Shown here piece after piece: positions 47,720 through 58,174 of a stretch of DNA of 64,000 bases. The notes under the pieces are model-generated. The model was not told the DNA's origin and ran no database searches. It was given only the letters and a program-made list of their open reading frames with translations. The translations under genes and the position numbers were made by a program. The first letter of the stretch is position 1. Every line of letters begins with the position of its first letter. The DNA is from Evernia prunastri (lineage: Eukaryota > Ascomycota > Lecanoromycetes > Lecanorales > Parmeliaceae): the NCBI GenBank assembly GCA_003184365.1, contig NKYR01000037.1, forward strand, positions 62,001 through 126,000, given 5' to 3'.

Positions 47720-48383
47720 CTGCGTTTTGCGGCGACAAGAACCAGTGGGGGAAACCTGTTGACTCTGAATGTTTTAATTCCTGGGCACGGAGAGCAGGAG
47801 ACAGTTGTTAATGTATGGCTAGCTGCGCGAATTAAAGGATAGCTTGATAGCTTGAGCAGTACCGTAATTGCCTCTGAATATATATGGAATTTTCCGCTTA
47901 TTATTATCTTTGGTCGGCTGATTGCACCGGGGACCGAACTATGCGCAAACCTACGGTGGAGACTTGCAGAATTCATGACCCGACCGGCAGTACTGAATAC
48001 TCTTGAAGTATGTAAGCGACCTCAGGATCGCAATAGCAACGCCATCTCTTCTCACGTACAATAGTTCTCGACATCAATTTCGTTGATCCGATTGAGAGGC
48101 CTACCTAACTGGAATGCGCAAACCTCTTTCTAGCGCCAAGAAAGGTAAGTAGAAAGTACTCGCACAGGCCATAAAAGAACCCGCGACTGGTAACCTATGC
48201 CCCGACTGTGGAATCTATTCTTCATAATTTAATTCCCAACCCCAGAACCCATCTCACCAACCATCCTCAACAACCAAGACCACCCCACGCGCCTTCCTCG
48301 ATGTTGAATCCCTCGAGCAGAGTAACGGCCGCGCGCTCCATCGCCAAGGTTTACAAGTACATGAAGAAGCAAGCCTGCATTCC
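47720..48383. other. Convergent 3' spacer
   Basis: Spacer between the 3' ends of the P450 (plus) and the methyltransferase (minus). No gene seen. Confidence 0.4.
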
Positions 48384-49638
48384 CTACAGCCTGAAGACCT
48401 CGAACCCCAGCCTTCTCGTCCCCTCGATCTGCCACTTCTCCCCGAACCCTTTGCCCCTCTCCAGCCTCGCCTCGACCTTCCACTGCACGCCCGTCACTTT
48501 ACTCACCTCGGCGAACACCTTCTCGAGCGAGACGATGTCCTGCCGGAACAGGACGCCGCCACTCGGGATCGGGATGGGCTTCACGTCCGCGACCAGGCTG
48601 CCCACCTGCACGCCCATGATCAGGCTGCCCGGCTTCGGCTTCAGCAATCTCGCCACGCGCGCGCAGACGGTGACGCAGGTGTCGAAGTCGAAATGGTGCA
48701 AGAAAAGCCCCAAGTAAACCACATCCATCTCGCCGTCCAAGCCCCGGAGCGGGAGGTCCTTGTCGTTGAGGATGTCCGTGGGGAAGAACGTGCTCTTGAG
48801 CGTCTTGCGGTCGCGGAAGAGCTCGTAGCCGAGCTCCATGAACTCGCCGTACAAATCGGCGCCGTAGACGTTCTCGCTCCGGGCGCCGTCCGCCACGAGC
48901 TTGCGGACGTCCTGCGCGAAGCAGCAGCCCAGGTCGAGCAGGGTGTGGCCGTCGTCGCGCAGGCGGGCGACGAGCGTCGGGTAGTAGGGGGAGAGGTTGA
49001 TGGTCAGGTTCAGGAAGAGGAACTGCCCGATGCAGGGGTAGGGGTAGACGTCCCAGGCTTTTTCGCGCTGCGGGGCGTTGCGTTAGCGGATGGTGTCCTT
49101 GGCGCGTGCAAGCACGGGGGGGTGGAAGATGATGGGGGATTGGTGGGTCTAGGATGGTTTAGGGGGGAAAGCGTTCAGGGAGAACGTACAATTGCGAATA
49201 CGTGCTCTAGGACTTTCTCTGACGGGATCTTGCTATAAGTCTCGAGCAGGCCGCGGGTTATGGGATCAATGCTTGTCAATTGGGTGTGGTACCTGGTATT
49301 CTCAGCAAGAGTGGCAATTTTCGATAAGACGAGGCAAAATTCCAAGGTGAAGGGATTGCGAAAAATTGGAAACCATACCACGGAACAGCCTTGTTGTCCT
49401 TCGGCGGTCTACTCTCAGGCTGGAGCGGCGGGACGATGGAATGACCATTCGTGGCAGCCGGAGGCTCTACTCGGCTTTCGGGCGGACTCTGCATCTTGAC
49501 CTCCTTCTCGTCCGTCGCGCCGTTCAGCAGCCAATTCACGTCGGAGGAAGCGATGAGGTTCTCCGGTTGGTCTTCCAGGCGGTGCAGCGGAGGGGGGACA
49601 GTAGCAACAGCAGCAGCAGCAGCAGCAGTAGATGTCAT
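48384..49638 (-). CDS. SAM-dependent methyltransferase, meroterpenoid-cluster (AusD/Trt5-like) type
   Basis: Minus-strand exons 49638-49379, 49292-49190 and 49067-48384 encode 348 residues; introns of 86 and 122 bp (GTATGG, GTACGT donors) keep phase. After a disordered, Ala/Pro-rich N-terminus (about 1-80), the core begins VPWY, then LLETYSKIPSEKV and REKAWDVYPYPCIGQF. That region, with WxxYPYPCIGQFxFL, is what I associate with methyltransferases of dimethylorsellinate meroterpenoid clusters. The SAM site is LLDLGCCFAQD (about 164-174), with GADLYG about 20 residues later and LFLHHFD after it. Known relatives methylate a carboxyl group of the farnesylated aromatic acid. Here the substrate is inferred from the neighbouring PKS. 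Confidence 0.85.
49608..49628. repeat. (CAG)7 microsatellite encoding an alanine run
   Basis: Seven CAG units on the plus strand. Read on the minus strand in the methyltransferase frame, they give six alanines right after the start (MTST then Ala). Confidence 0.85.
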
Positions 49639-50983
49639 TTCTGGAAACGGAATTTTTTTTGGGCCAAAGGGCTGAGAATTTATATATATTCAAGCTAACG
49701 CTACAGTTTCGCGAATTCGATCCCAAGGTAGATCTTCGGAGGATTTATCTTGTCTTGCAGTCGGGGAAAGAGAGAGTTTTGCAGAGAGAGAGGCAAGAGA
49801 GTACATCCCGAACGATCGGGTTCTTCTATCGCACCGAGAACGTGAGTGATGATTATAACGACCGCGACCGCGACCACCACCTCGAGCAACCAAACTCAGC
49901 AAGACCCATTTCTTCAAACGCCATCACCCATTCATTCGTTCATCGTCAGCACTTTCCTTGCCATTGGTGATTACCACTTTCCCCCAAATGAGCAATGTTT
50001 CGAGTGTGTGACCTGTTGTTTAGAAACAAGGTTGGTGGTCATTTTTCCGGTACGGGCACAGGCATCGGTATCGGTATCGGCACGTAATTAGAGACCGAGG
50101 CTAAAAATAAGGGTATGATGAACCCGTCCCCCGGGCGTTTGTAAGATTTAATCTCCTCTCTTTCGCTAATCGATCGACTTCACCTCCATCTCAACTTTCG
50201 CCTCAGCTCGGACTTTGATCTTCAATAATCTTCATCCATTTCATTTCATTTCATTTCAATTCAATTCAATTCAATTCAATTCAACCTGGGTACCAACGCA
50301 GGGGCGCCATCCTTTTCGTGTAAAGTAGTCTCCCACCTCGCTTACTTTATTTCCCCATCCTCCTTTTCCTTCTTCCTTCCGTTCCTCGCTTAAGCCATCT
50401 AAGCTTCAAACCCTGTATGTATCCTCAGGGTCACCTTAACCTAGCGTACGAGTGCCGAGTACTTTGGAAAGCCTCCCGTCAAAGCACAAATCGGATCATT
50501 TGCATGCTGTTCAATCTTGCTTCCTTCGATAGTGTCGATGTCCTGCATGCATATTGCATACGCTTTGACAACAAGGTTGTAACATCCTTGCATACTGTAC
50601 ATGCGTTGATGTGGAACAATGCGATAGGCTCCCCCCCCCTTTCTCTCTCTCGCTTTCCGTTTATCGCCCTTAGAGGAATATGCGCAGTCTGCATGGATCA
50701 GTGATAGTGGACTGCATCCTTTCGGCAGGGAACCAGTCGGACATCTGGTTCCGTCTGTATTCCAACAATTCGGGACAAGGCAGATGACCTGTATGATCCT
50801 GCGTCGCTATCGTAGCCGTCATGGACACACATTGCTGGAAAACCCCGGGAAACTCGGGTCGCACCACATGCTATCGCCCACTGCACCAGCCATAGCGTAC
50901 ATCATGGTTATCAGTTTGGGGGTTTGGCTGGTCCACCAACAAAGTTCAAGCCAAGCAGGCAAAGAAGCTTTTCAGCGGTCGCA
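49639..50983. promoter_or_regulatory. Shared divergent promoter of methyltransferase and MFS genes
   Basis: 1.35 kb between the starts of two divergently transcribed cluster genes, so it probably holds both promoters and could coordinate them. No gene is seen. It contains a pentanucleotide microsatellite and pyrimidine-rich leader-like stretches. I could not identify a specific operator. Confidence 0.4.
50237..50281. repeat. Compound pentanucleotide repeat (CATTT)4(CAATT)5
   Basis: Nine exact five-base units. The switch from CATTT to CAATT is one substitution that has itself been amplified. Confidence 0.9.
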
Positions 50984-52913
50984 ATGGAACACCCGAAGGC
51001 TCTCAGTGCTTCGGTCACGACTATCAACGACGGCTCCGTCCCCTTTGACAAAGAGCTAAGGTCACCTCAGGAAGATGCCAAGTCCAACTCGGATTTTAAA
51101 GATGGCGAGTCAGACGCGAGACAGGAGACAAATCCAGAGAAGCACGAAGGTCCAATCCAAGACGTTGATTCCGAAGTAGGAGGTGAGAAGACTTCAAGGG
51201 GCCACGATGACGACAACTCGTTCGAAGCAGACAAAGCTGACAGCGAACACAAGGTTGATAGCATCTCGAGTGATGGCATCGAACTCATCACGAAGAAAGC
51301 CGACCTTGAAGCCAATGTTTCCGCAAGCTTCGATAGGTCAGGCCTCGATCAAGAGAAGGAAGACCAAGCCGCAGACCCCAACGTTGTCGATTGGGATGGT
51401 CCAGAAGATCCGAAGAATCCGATGAACTGGCCGGCGTGGAAAATAAAGACTCATATCTTCCTTGTCAGTGCCATTACCTTCATCAGGTGAGTCCTATCCC
51501 CCTTCCTAAACCTTTCTCACAGAATGTGCACTGAAAGTTTGCACGGCCAGTCCTCTAGGATCCTCCATTCTCGCCACAGGAATACCGCAATTCATGGCCG
51601 AATTCCATACAACCAATGTGGAACTTGGATCTCTTACGGTTTCAATATACCTGCTGGGATTTGCGGCCGGGCCGTTGCTGATAGCGCCATTGTCTGAAAT
51701 GTACGGGCGGCTACCGCTGTACCACACATGCAATACTCTCTTTGCGGCGTTCACCGTCGCCTGTGCAAAAGCCCCAAGCCAAAACAGCCTGATCGGTCTT
51801 CGATTCCTCCAAGGCTGCGCAGGATCGGCACCACTTGCGATCGGTGGAGATTTCATCTCGGACCTCATCCCTCAGGAGCGGCGTGGAAAGTACATGGGTA
51901 TATACACTCTGGGCCCGACGCTGGGACCAGTCATTGGACCGGTCGCTGGTGGATTCCTGACAGGCGCCAAGGGTTGGAGATGGCTCATGTGGTTGCTCCT
52001 AATGATTGTGAGTCCTGCCATCCAGTCAACTTCTTTCCATATTCCTTCGATCCGCTTCGGTGTCAGCATGACTGACGGTTGTACACGCCAAAAGGAGGGA
52101 GCAATCACGATTGTGAATCTCGTCTTCATGCGAGAGACCTACGGCGTCGTGATACTGGCTCGCAAAACACGCGCGCTGCAGGCCAAGACGGGGAATGTAG
52201 CTCTGCGTTCCGTATACGACCAAGGCCTCACCACCCGCCAGCTCTGGCGCAACGCCCTCATCCGTCCGCTGAAGATGCTTCTCTTCTCCCCCATCATTTT
52301 CCTCCTCTCGCTCTTCATGGCCGTCGTCTACGGCTACCTCTACCTCCTCTTCACCACTTTCCCCGTCGTTTTTGGCGAATACTACCACTTTCCCATCGGC
52401 ATCACCGGCCTCGTCTACCTCGGCCTGGGTGTCGGCAACATCATCGGCCTCGTCATCTTCGGCATCTTCTCCGACAAGGTCCTCCTGGCCAAAGCCGCCA
52501 GCGGGGAGCTGAAGCCGGAATACCGCCTCCTGCCCATGGTCTGGACGGCCTTCACCGTGCCCATCGGCCTCTTCCTCTACGGCTGGTCCGCACGCTACAC
52601 CCTCCACTGGATCGTCCCGCTCATCGGTACCGGTTTCTTCGGCGTCGGCCTCCTCGTTACCCTTGTCTGCACCCTGACCTACCTCGTCGACGGCTTCACC
52701 GAATACGCCGCCAGCGCCACGGCCGCGAACGCCGTCATGCGGTCCCTCATCGGCGCGACCCTCCCCCTGGCCGGGCCGAAGATGTACTCAGCGCTGGGCA
52801 TCGGATGGGGCAACAGCTTGCTGGCTTTCATCGCGCTGGCCGGGTGTCCGATCCCGTGGGTTTTTTACAAGTACGGCGAGAGGATCCGGAAGTCGAGCAA
52901 GGCGACTTATTAG
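50984..52913 (+). CDS. MFS multidrug-type exporter (DHA1 family)
   Basis: Exons 50984-51486, 51551-52007 and 52095-52913 encode 592 residues. Intron 2 (87 bp, GTGAGT...CATGACTGAC...AAAAG) is a multiple of three and leaves the frame open, but splicing restores continuous helices. The first about 145 residues are a long acidic hydrophilic tail, then DGPEDPKNPMNWP, the usual lead into helix 1 of fungal DHA1 proteins. Motif A is present as LSEMYGR after helix 2, and the GPxxGPVxGG motif in helix 5 marks an antiporter. Twelve membrane segments fit. It is a proton-driven plasma-membrane exporter, probably secreting the cluster product or providing self-protection. Confidence 0.92.
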
Positions 52914-54892
52914 GGGCCAGGTCCGGTCCGGTCCGGTGAGGAAAAAATCCGATCCATCAGGTCGAGGAGTCGAACAGATTTGGTCTGTCAGCAGGTTGGG
53001 GAAGAAAAAGTTCGCACTTGGCGGGCTGGGGGGTGCACTTTAAATCTTTACAATCGGGGTCCTGATCCGCTAAGGTAGGTAGCTAGGTAGATATGAAAGC
53101 TCGGCAACCGGTTTTCCCAATCCCTTTTTTTCTTTTTCTTGGCCCCAACCAACTCTCGGTCACCGGCCGTTGATCGGTCACCGAAATACCTTTGATCCAA
53201 CCATAGCAGTCAATCGTGCTATGTAATCACGCTTTCCCTTCCCAACACTCCAACATCAACATACAAAAAAAAGAGAGAGAGAGAGAGAAGAGAGAAGAAG
53301 AACACAGATCAAATCTCCCGATCCACCACCCTTCGGAGTGCACACTCCTTCCCTTCCCTCTCCTTTCAATCTCAACCTCCACCTCCGCCACCCTTCCTTC
53401 CTTCCTCCCCTCGCCATATTCTCCGATCAACCCAAGACGATCTTCCCCGATTGATCCTGACCCTGATGTTCCCCACTCAACCCATCCCTCTCATTCCCAT
53501 CGCACCATTCCATTCCATTCTCTTCTTCTTTCTTCCCCCTTCTCTCCACGGAGGAAATCGGGCCTCATCCTATCAAATCGCGTGTCTTCCTTGCCCCTTT
53601 CCACATACAAATGCATCCAGCTCGTCTCATCCATCGCTCCCTGTTCGGACTGAAGTCTTCTCTTCGGGTTGGTTCGTTGGTTCGTTGGTTCGTTGATTCG
53701 TCAGTGCGTCTGTCCGAGCGAGCGCTTGAGCAGTGGGTTGCGGGCTGGCTTGCTTGCGAAGAGTTTGTCTGCCTTCCTTGCGTTTCTTCTCCGTGGTTAG
53801 ATTGTTGACTTCTTTCCGCTCTCGCTTCCTAGGTACCTTCTTTCCCTTCTTGCTCCCACTCTTGCTTCCTACCGTTCTCCCTCTCTTCTTCCCTTCTTCT
53901 CTTCCTCTTCTATTCTTCTTCTTCTTATCTCCTCCATCTTTCCCCTATCTCCTCCTAGCTCCCTCCTACCTACCACCCTCCTTCCCTTGCTCCCTTGCTC
54001 CCTCCCTCCCTCTCTCCCTCTCTCCTATTTCCGTCCTTTCCTTCGTTTCCACCCTCCTTCCCCCCACAAACAAACGAAGAAGCCAAGAATCAAAGGCCCC
54101 GCACTCACCACACCTAGGCATTGCGCCTTCACATTCCACACCCCAATCCCATTCCCAATTCCGATCCCAACTCCGATCCCATTCGCACAATATCCACTCA
54201 TCCACTGCCACCCCGCACCGCCATCCATCTCCCCTCCACACCTTGGAAACCTACCACACCGAGATCCAGAGAAAACCCGAGACGCAGCCCAAAGGCGAAA
54301 GGGTGCTGATAGCTCCGTGAGTCCGTGTGTGTGACGTGTGCCTACGACTCACCAACCTCCCCGCACTGGGACTTGAACGCCCAAGTTGGGGAAGTGCGGG
54401 GGGAGGGGGTTTCCGACGGCCATGGGTCTTGGGTTTTCCGGTGCCGTTGGTGGTGTGGCGTGGTTTGGTTTGGATGGGGTGAGGTGGCGAGGGGGGAAAG
54501 GGTGGGGTTGGTCAGGGGGGGTTCTAGGGCTCTGGAGGAGAGGGGAGGGTAAAGAGGGATTGCGGTGAGTGAGCTGCTGAGATGAGCGGAAGGGGGGGTT
54601 TTTTTTGAGAGGGTTGTGGAAGGGTGGGCTGGGGCGAGGTTGATGGGGAGGTTGGTCGAGTCTGGGTTGACAAAGACGGGTTTATTGTGCATTTGGTAAC
54701 CGTTTTGCATGTATGTAGACTACAGACTGTAAAGAAAGTACTCCGTTCCATCATATTCCTTTCTCTCCCAACTCCTTCCTTCTCACCATTCATTCCATCA
54801 TGCCACCTTTTCTCTGACTGCAATCAACACTGTGCCTCCTCTCAAGCTCCAATAGGAGAAGACCGTGTCGAAGTATTGCCTTTCCATGTTCT
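52914..54892. other. Gene-free, strongly pyrimidine-rich interval
   Basis: From about 53210 to 54330 the plus strand is dominated by C and T, with a GA-rich tract at about 53270-53300, TTGGTTCG-type short repeats at about 53667-53698, and (GTCCG)3 at about 52922-52936. Such bias is typical of long fungal 5' leaders, yet no plus-strand gene follows: the next gene is on the minus strand. Open frames here are low-complexity Ser/Pro/Leu strings and are not called. Confidence 0.5.
54359..54401. other. Nested perfect hairpin
   Basis: Outer arms CCCCGCACT (54359-54367) and AGTGCGGGG (54393-54401) pair perfectly over 9 bp. Inside, ACTTG and CAAGT form a second stem around a six-base loop. It sits at the end of the pyrimidine-rich region. 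It superficially contains a T-arm-like sequence, but no tRNA cloverleaf can be drawn. Confidence 0.6.
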
Positions 54893-56140
54893 CTAGAACA
54901 TTGGGTTTCCGGCTCCTGCTTGCTGGAAACCCTCACGCACCTTGCCGGCCAATCCGTTGAATTGATCACCCGCGATCAACTTGATCTCTCCAACCAGAAC
55001 CATGACGAACATGATGGTAGTAAAGAACGATACGAGGAAGACCTTGAAGTAAAGCTTCATCAATCTGATCCTTGCAGACCTGTCAAACGACTTCCACGCG
55101 TCAAGCATGGACACGGCGCCGCTGCCACCCAAGATCTCCGGTTTGACTTTACCAGCGAAGGTGCGGTCGAAGGGGACAATGGATTCATCCTCCTCAGGCA
55201 GCATGGAAGCTTGGACACGTTTGAGAGTGACGTCGGCGGGAATGACGACGGTGATGAAGAGGCCGATGCCAACAAGACCGATGAGGAACATTTGCAACAA
55301 GGCAATATTCTGCGCGCGGCCAACATTTTCATTGATCTCTTCGTTGAATGCCTCGAGGCTGAGGGCGTATAGAGCGCCGGGCACGTAGATGGTAGCTTGT
55401 TCGGCAATAGCGAAGACGGCGGTGGGAAGGAGGATGTTCTTAACAGCAGCCCTGGAGGGAATGCGTCGGTACCAGCTCTTGTTGCTAGACTTGGAGATGA
55501 CGATGTGGGTCCAGGCCATTTGAAGACGGCAGAGCGCGAGGCTTGCGAAGACGGCAATGAAGGGGCGGGCGACGGGGTGCTGGACGACGTGGGAGCTGAA
55601 GAAGCCGACGATGCCACCGTGAAGGAGGTGATAGACGATTGAGACGTGGAGACCGCGGAAACGGGCAAGAGGGCCTTCTTGGGCCCGGAGGTGCTTGACG
55701 GTTGTGCGTATCTTGGAGGTGATGGGCTTTTTCTTGACGAGGAAGAGGTCGGCTTCGACGAGCTTGGCCTTCTCGGGCTTTTGGTCTTCGGGGAGGAGAG
55801 GGGCGTCGACTTCGTCGGAGACGGTATGCTCGGCCTCGAAAGCTGTAGCGGTGGGAGTCTCGATGATAGTGAGGGTGGCCACGACATCGCCGTAGGTGTA
55901 GGAGATCTGTTCAATGACACAAGTGTTAGCCTTGCCGGTTGTTGGCTTGGGTGTTGCCAAACGACTTACCATGGAAAGCAGGGCGAAATAGAGGACAATC
56001 GTGGCAAGAACGAGCATGCCAGCCCATGGCGGGAACTTGAAGACATGTTCTTCTTCATTATTGCCTGCGTAGTGCTGCTGGGTGACTTCTACAGCGCGGC
56101 TGACAAGTTTGCGACCCACTGAGGCCATGTTTGCGGTCAT
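54893..56140 (-). CDS. Multi-pass membrane protein, function unknown
   Basis: Minus-strand exons 56140-55970 and 55906-54893 encode 394 residues; the 63-bp intron (GTAAGT...GAACAG) is in phase 0 and a multiple of three, so the unspliced frame is also open. About six hydrophobic segments are visible: one near residue 40, then groups around 150-215, 235-265, 275-300 and 350-375. An acidic/basic loop (DEVDAPLLPEDQKPEKAK) follows the first. There is no signal peptide and no transporter or enzyme motif that I recognise. The start could be the Met at residue 1 or 5. I have the impression of a conserved fungal membrane family but cannot name it. Confidence 0.78.
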   Translation of the reverse strand: MTANMASVGRKLVSRAVEVTQQHYAGNNEEEHVFKFPPWAGMLVLATIVLYFALLSMVSRLATPKPTTGKANTCVIEQISYTYGDVVATLTIIETPTATAFEAEHTVSDEVDAPLLPEDQKPEKAKLVEADLFLVKKKPITSKIRTTVKHLRAQEGPLARFRGLHVSIVYHLLHGGIVGFFSSHVVQHPVARPFIAVFASLALCRLQMAWTHIVISKSSNKSWYRRIPSRAAVKNILLPTAVFAIAEQATIYVPGALYALSLEAFNEEINENVGRAQNIALLQMFLIGLVGIGLFITVVIPADVTLKRVQASMLPEEDESIVPFDRTFAGKVKPEILGGSGAVSMLDAWKSFDRSARIRLMKLYFKVFLVSFFTTIMFVMVLVGEIKLIAGDQFNGLAGKVREGFQQAGAGNPMF

Positions 56141-58174
56141 GATCGCGGTGAGACGTGTCTCTAGGGTGAAGAAGCAGAGGAAGAGGAAACAATGATGAGT
56201 AGAAGAAGTGTATAGGTATGGTTGTCGTACTTTGATGGCAGTATGAGAAGGTTGTTAAATGAGTGGGATGGAGGAGGGAGTGTACGTGTCTAGGCAACTA
56301 TGTTAAGGGAATAAAGGAATAAGGTAAGGATGACCCAACATCTCAGCCCGGGAGGCGGAGTTTAAGCCTTTGACCTCATTGGCTTACTGCCTTGGTAAGG
56401 TAGACCCTGGGCTTATGTCATGCACATCCCCTAGTCTATTTTTAGACCAACGGAAACCAAGCCAACATACGAGGAAGCGCGCAAGCCAATGCTCTCTACG
56501 TTCAAAAGGATTATGATACTTGTTCAAAGGCTACGAAACTGATGAGCCCCCGGAAATCCTTCATACTACCGATACCTTACTGGTGTATCAGATTCTCCTT
56601 CTCTTACTCTAACACGCCAGCTGGCTGTGTATCTTAGGAATCGCTTGCACACCATTTCAAGTTGGCATCAAGTCCGACTCATAATCGAGGTCACCCTCAA
56701 CCCATGTCAAATCTAAATGCAGTCGAGCGTGACCAGTGCACTTCTAAATTGATCTTGAAAGCCAAAGCTTTCTCCAATCGCATCTACATCTCAGCGAGCA
56801 GCAGCACCCGCTCTTAGATTCTATAAAATCCAATGTAAGAATCGATTTCAATCTCAGGCCATTTCTCCATTGTATGTCTCGAAGGTAAACCTAAATGTCT
56901 AATATGCAGAAGCAATACATGTACCCTTCGTCCCATCTGCTATCCTTTCGCTCGTCGTATCGTTCTACGAGCTTAAGCGAGGTCAAGGTGCATCCAAAAG
57001 AGACAGCAAAAAGAAGACCGGCAGGGATCGACATGTCTAGCTGGATGTATGTGAGGATCAGTTACTAAGGTGGTCCCATGGAAGCGCTAAGATACCAATC
57101 GCTTTGAACACAGAAAACGCTTAGGAGAGTAGCAACGTGCAATTGCCTCACAAATTTGTTGCCCAATACTTGAGCTCAGATCATGGCCACAAATCTGCGT
57201 TGATTTTAGAGAATGTTCGAAAGTGTGGCGTTACTCAGCCTTGAATCTAAAATATATTGGAGTGTCTTCTGGTGTGGTGCATAAGCGTGGACAGATATCC
57301 AAAGTCCGCTGCCTAATATCTCGGTCTTGCTCCCGAACAAAAATGTCAGGACGCTCGATGCCATGGTTATGGCAGAGCACGAGGTATGATATGAACAAAG
57401 CACACTTCCAAAATAGCATGTATCAGGCCTCAAGATCTGAATACTCGAAGATCCTTAATACAATAGGCCGACGTCAGCGAGAGGAATGATATTAGAGCTG
57501 AAACTTGCTATCAAACACAACAGATCTGTGCAGCTTGTTGTTCAGATCCCACACAAAAGATTTAGAAGGTGCATGATGATGGAATGTGTTGTCTTTTAGA
57601 CATGAGTAACGTACTCTGCAACGCCTTCGCCGTGACCGTGAACGCAGGCATTTTTAGGTGTGTGGAATCAATTCAGTGTTGACATTTTTTTATCAAAATT
57701 CATATAGCCCAGTAGTGAAAATCAATTTGTCCCGTGGAAGAAAGGCGAAATGGCGTCCCTAGCCGAGTCGCTCCCACATTCACTTCGTGGATGTTGGGAA
57801 GAAAACGCTAGCCCACGTAATTGATCCTGACCACGCGGTATATATATCTTCTTCAAGTAAAACCTTCGGGTTTTCTCTAAGCCGTCAATTTTCGAGTTGG
57901 CGGTGGATTCTTTTGCCATTTTGATCCTTTGATACATCTATGTATTTTTACCTTTTTTTTGAATCCTTCGTGAGGGTGCGTGGTGTTGATTTCTGATACT
58001 CGTGAGGAAAGGGCCGCGGTTCGAGCCGCCCTGTTGTCACCCAACCTCCTCAGGAAACCTTTGAGTTGTACCTTTGGAACTTTGTCACAAGAATTCGATC
58101 AACTCAGCTTGAATTTTTTGGACTTTTTGCACGGGCTTTGAGAACTACGAATAATGTATTGAATCATACATAGT
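56141..58174. other. Long intergenic region, no supported gene
   Basis: Promoter side of the membrane-protein gene and 3' side of the RTA1-type gene. Only short, motif-free open frames (for example around 57206-57489, with frames on both strands). Confidence 0.4.

Noticed and set aside
52079..52939. 286-codon plus-strand frame over the MFS gene
   Set aside because: His/Pro/Arg-rich alternative frame of GC-rich third positions; the MFS frame carries the membrane helices.
53216..54334. Several 60-195-codon frames in the pyrimidine-rich region
   Set aside because: Low-complexity Ser/Pro/Leu strings open in several frames because C/T-rich DNA rarely encodes stops.
54359..54401. Possible tRNA on the minus strand (T-arm-like GTTCAAGTCC)
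   Set aside because: The T stem does not pair properly and no acceptor, D or anticodon arm can be drawn; the long hairpin explains the sequence better.
55060..55920. 286-codon minus-strand frame over the membrane-protein gene
   Set aside because: Ser/Pro-rich alternative frame of the same exon; no motif.
58010..58040. GGTTCGAGCC considered as a tRNA B box
   Set aside because: The flanking bases do not form the T stem and there is no A box at the right distance upstream.
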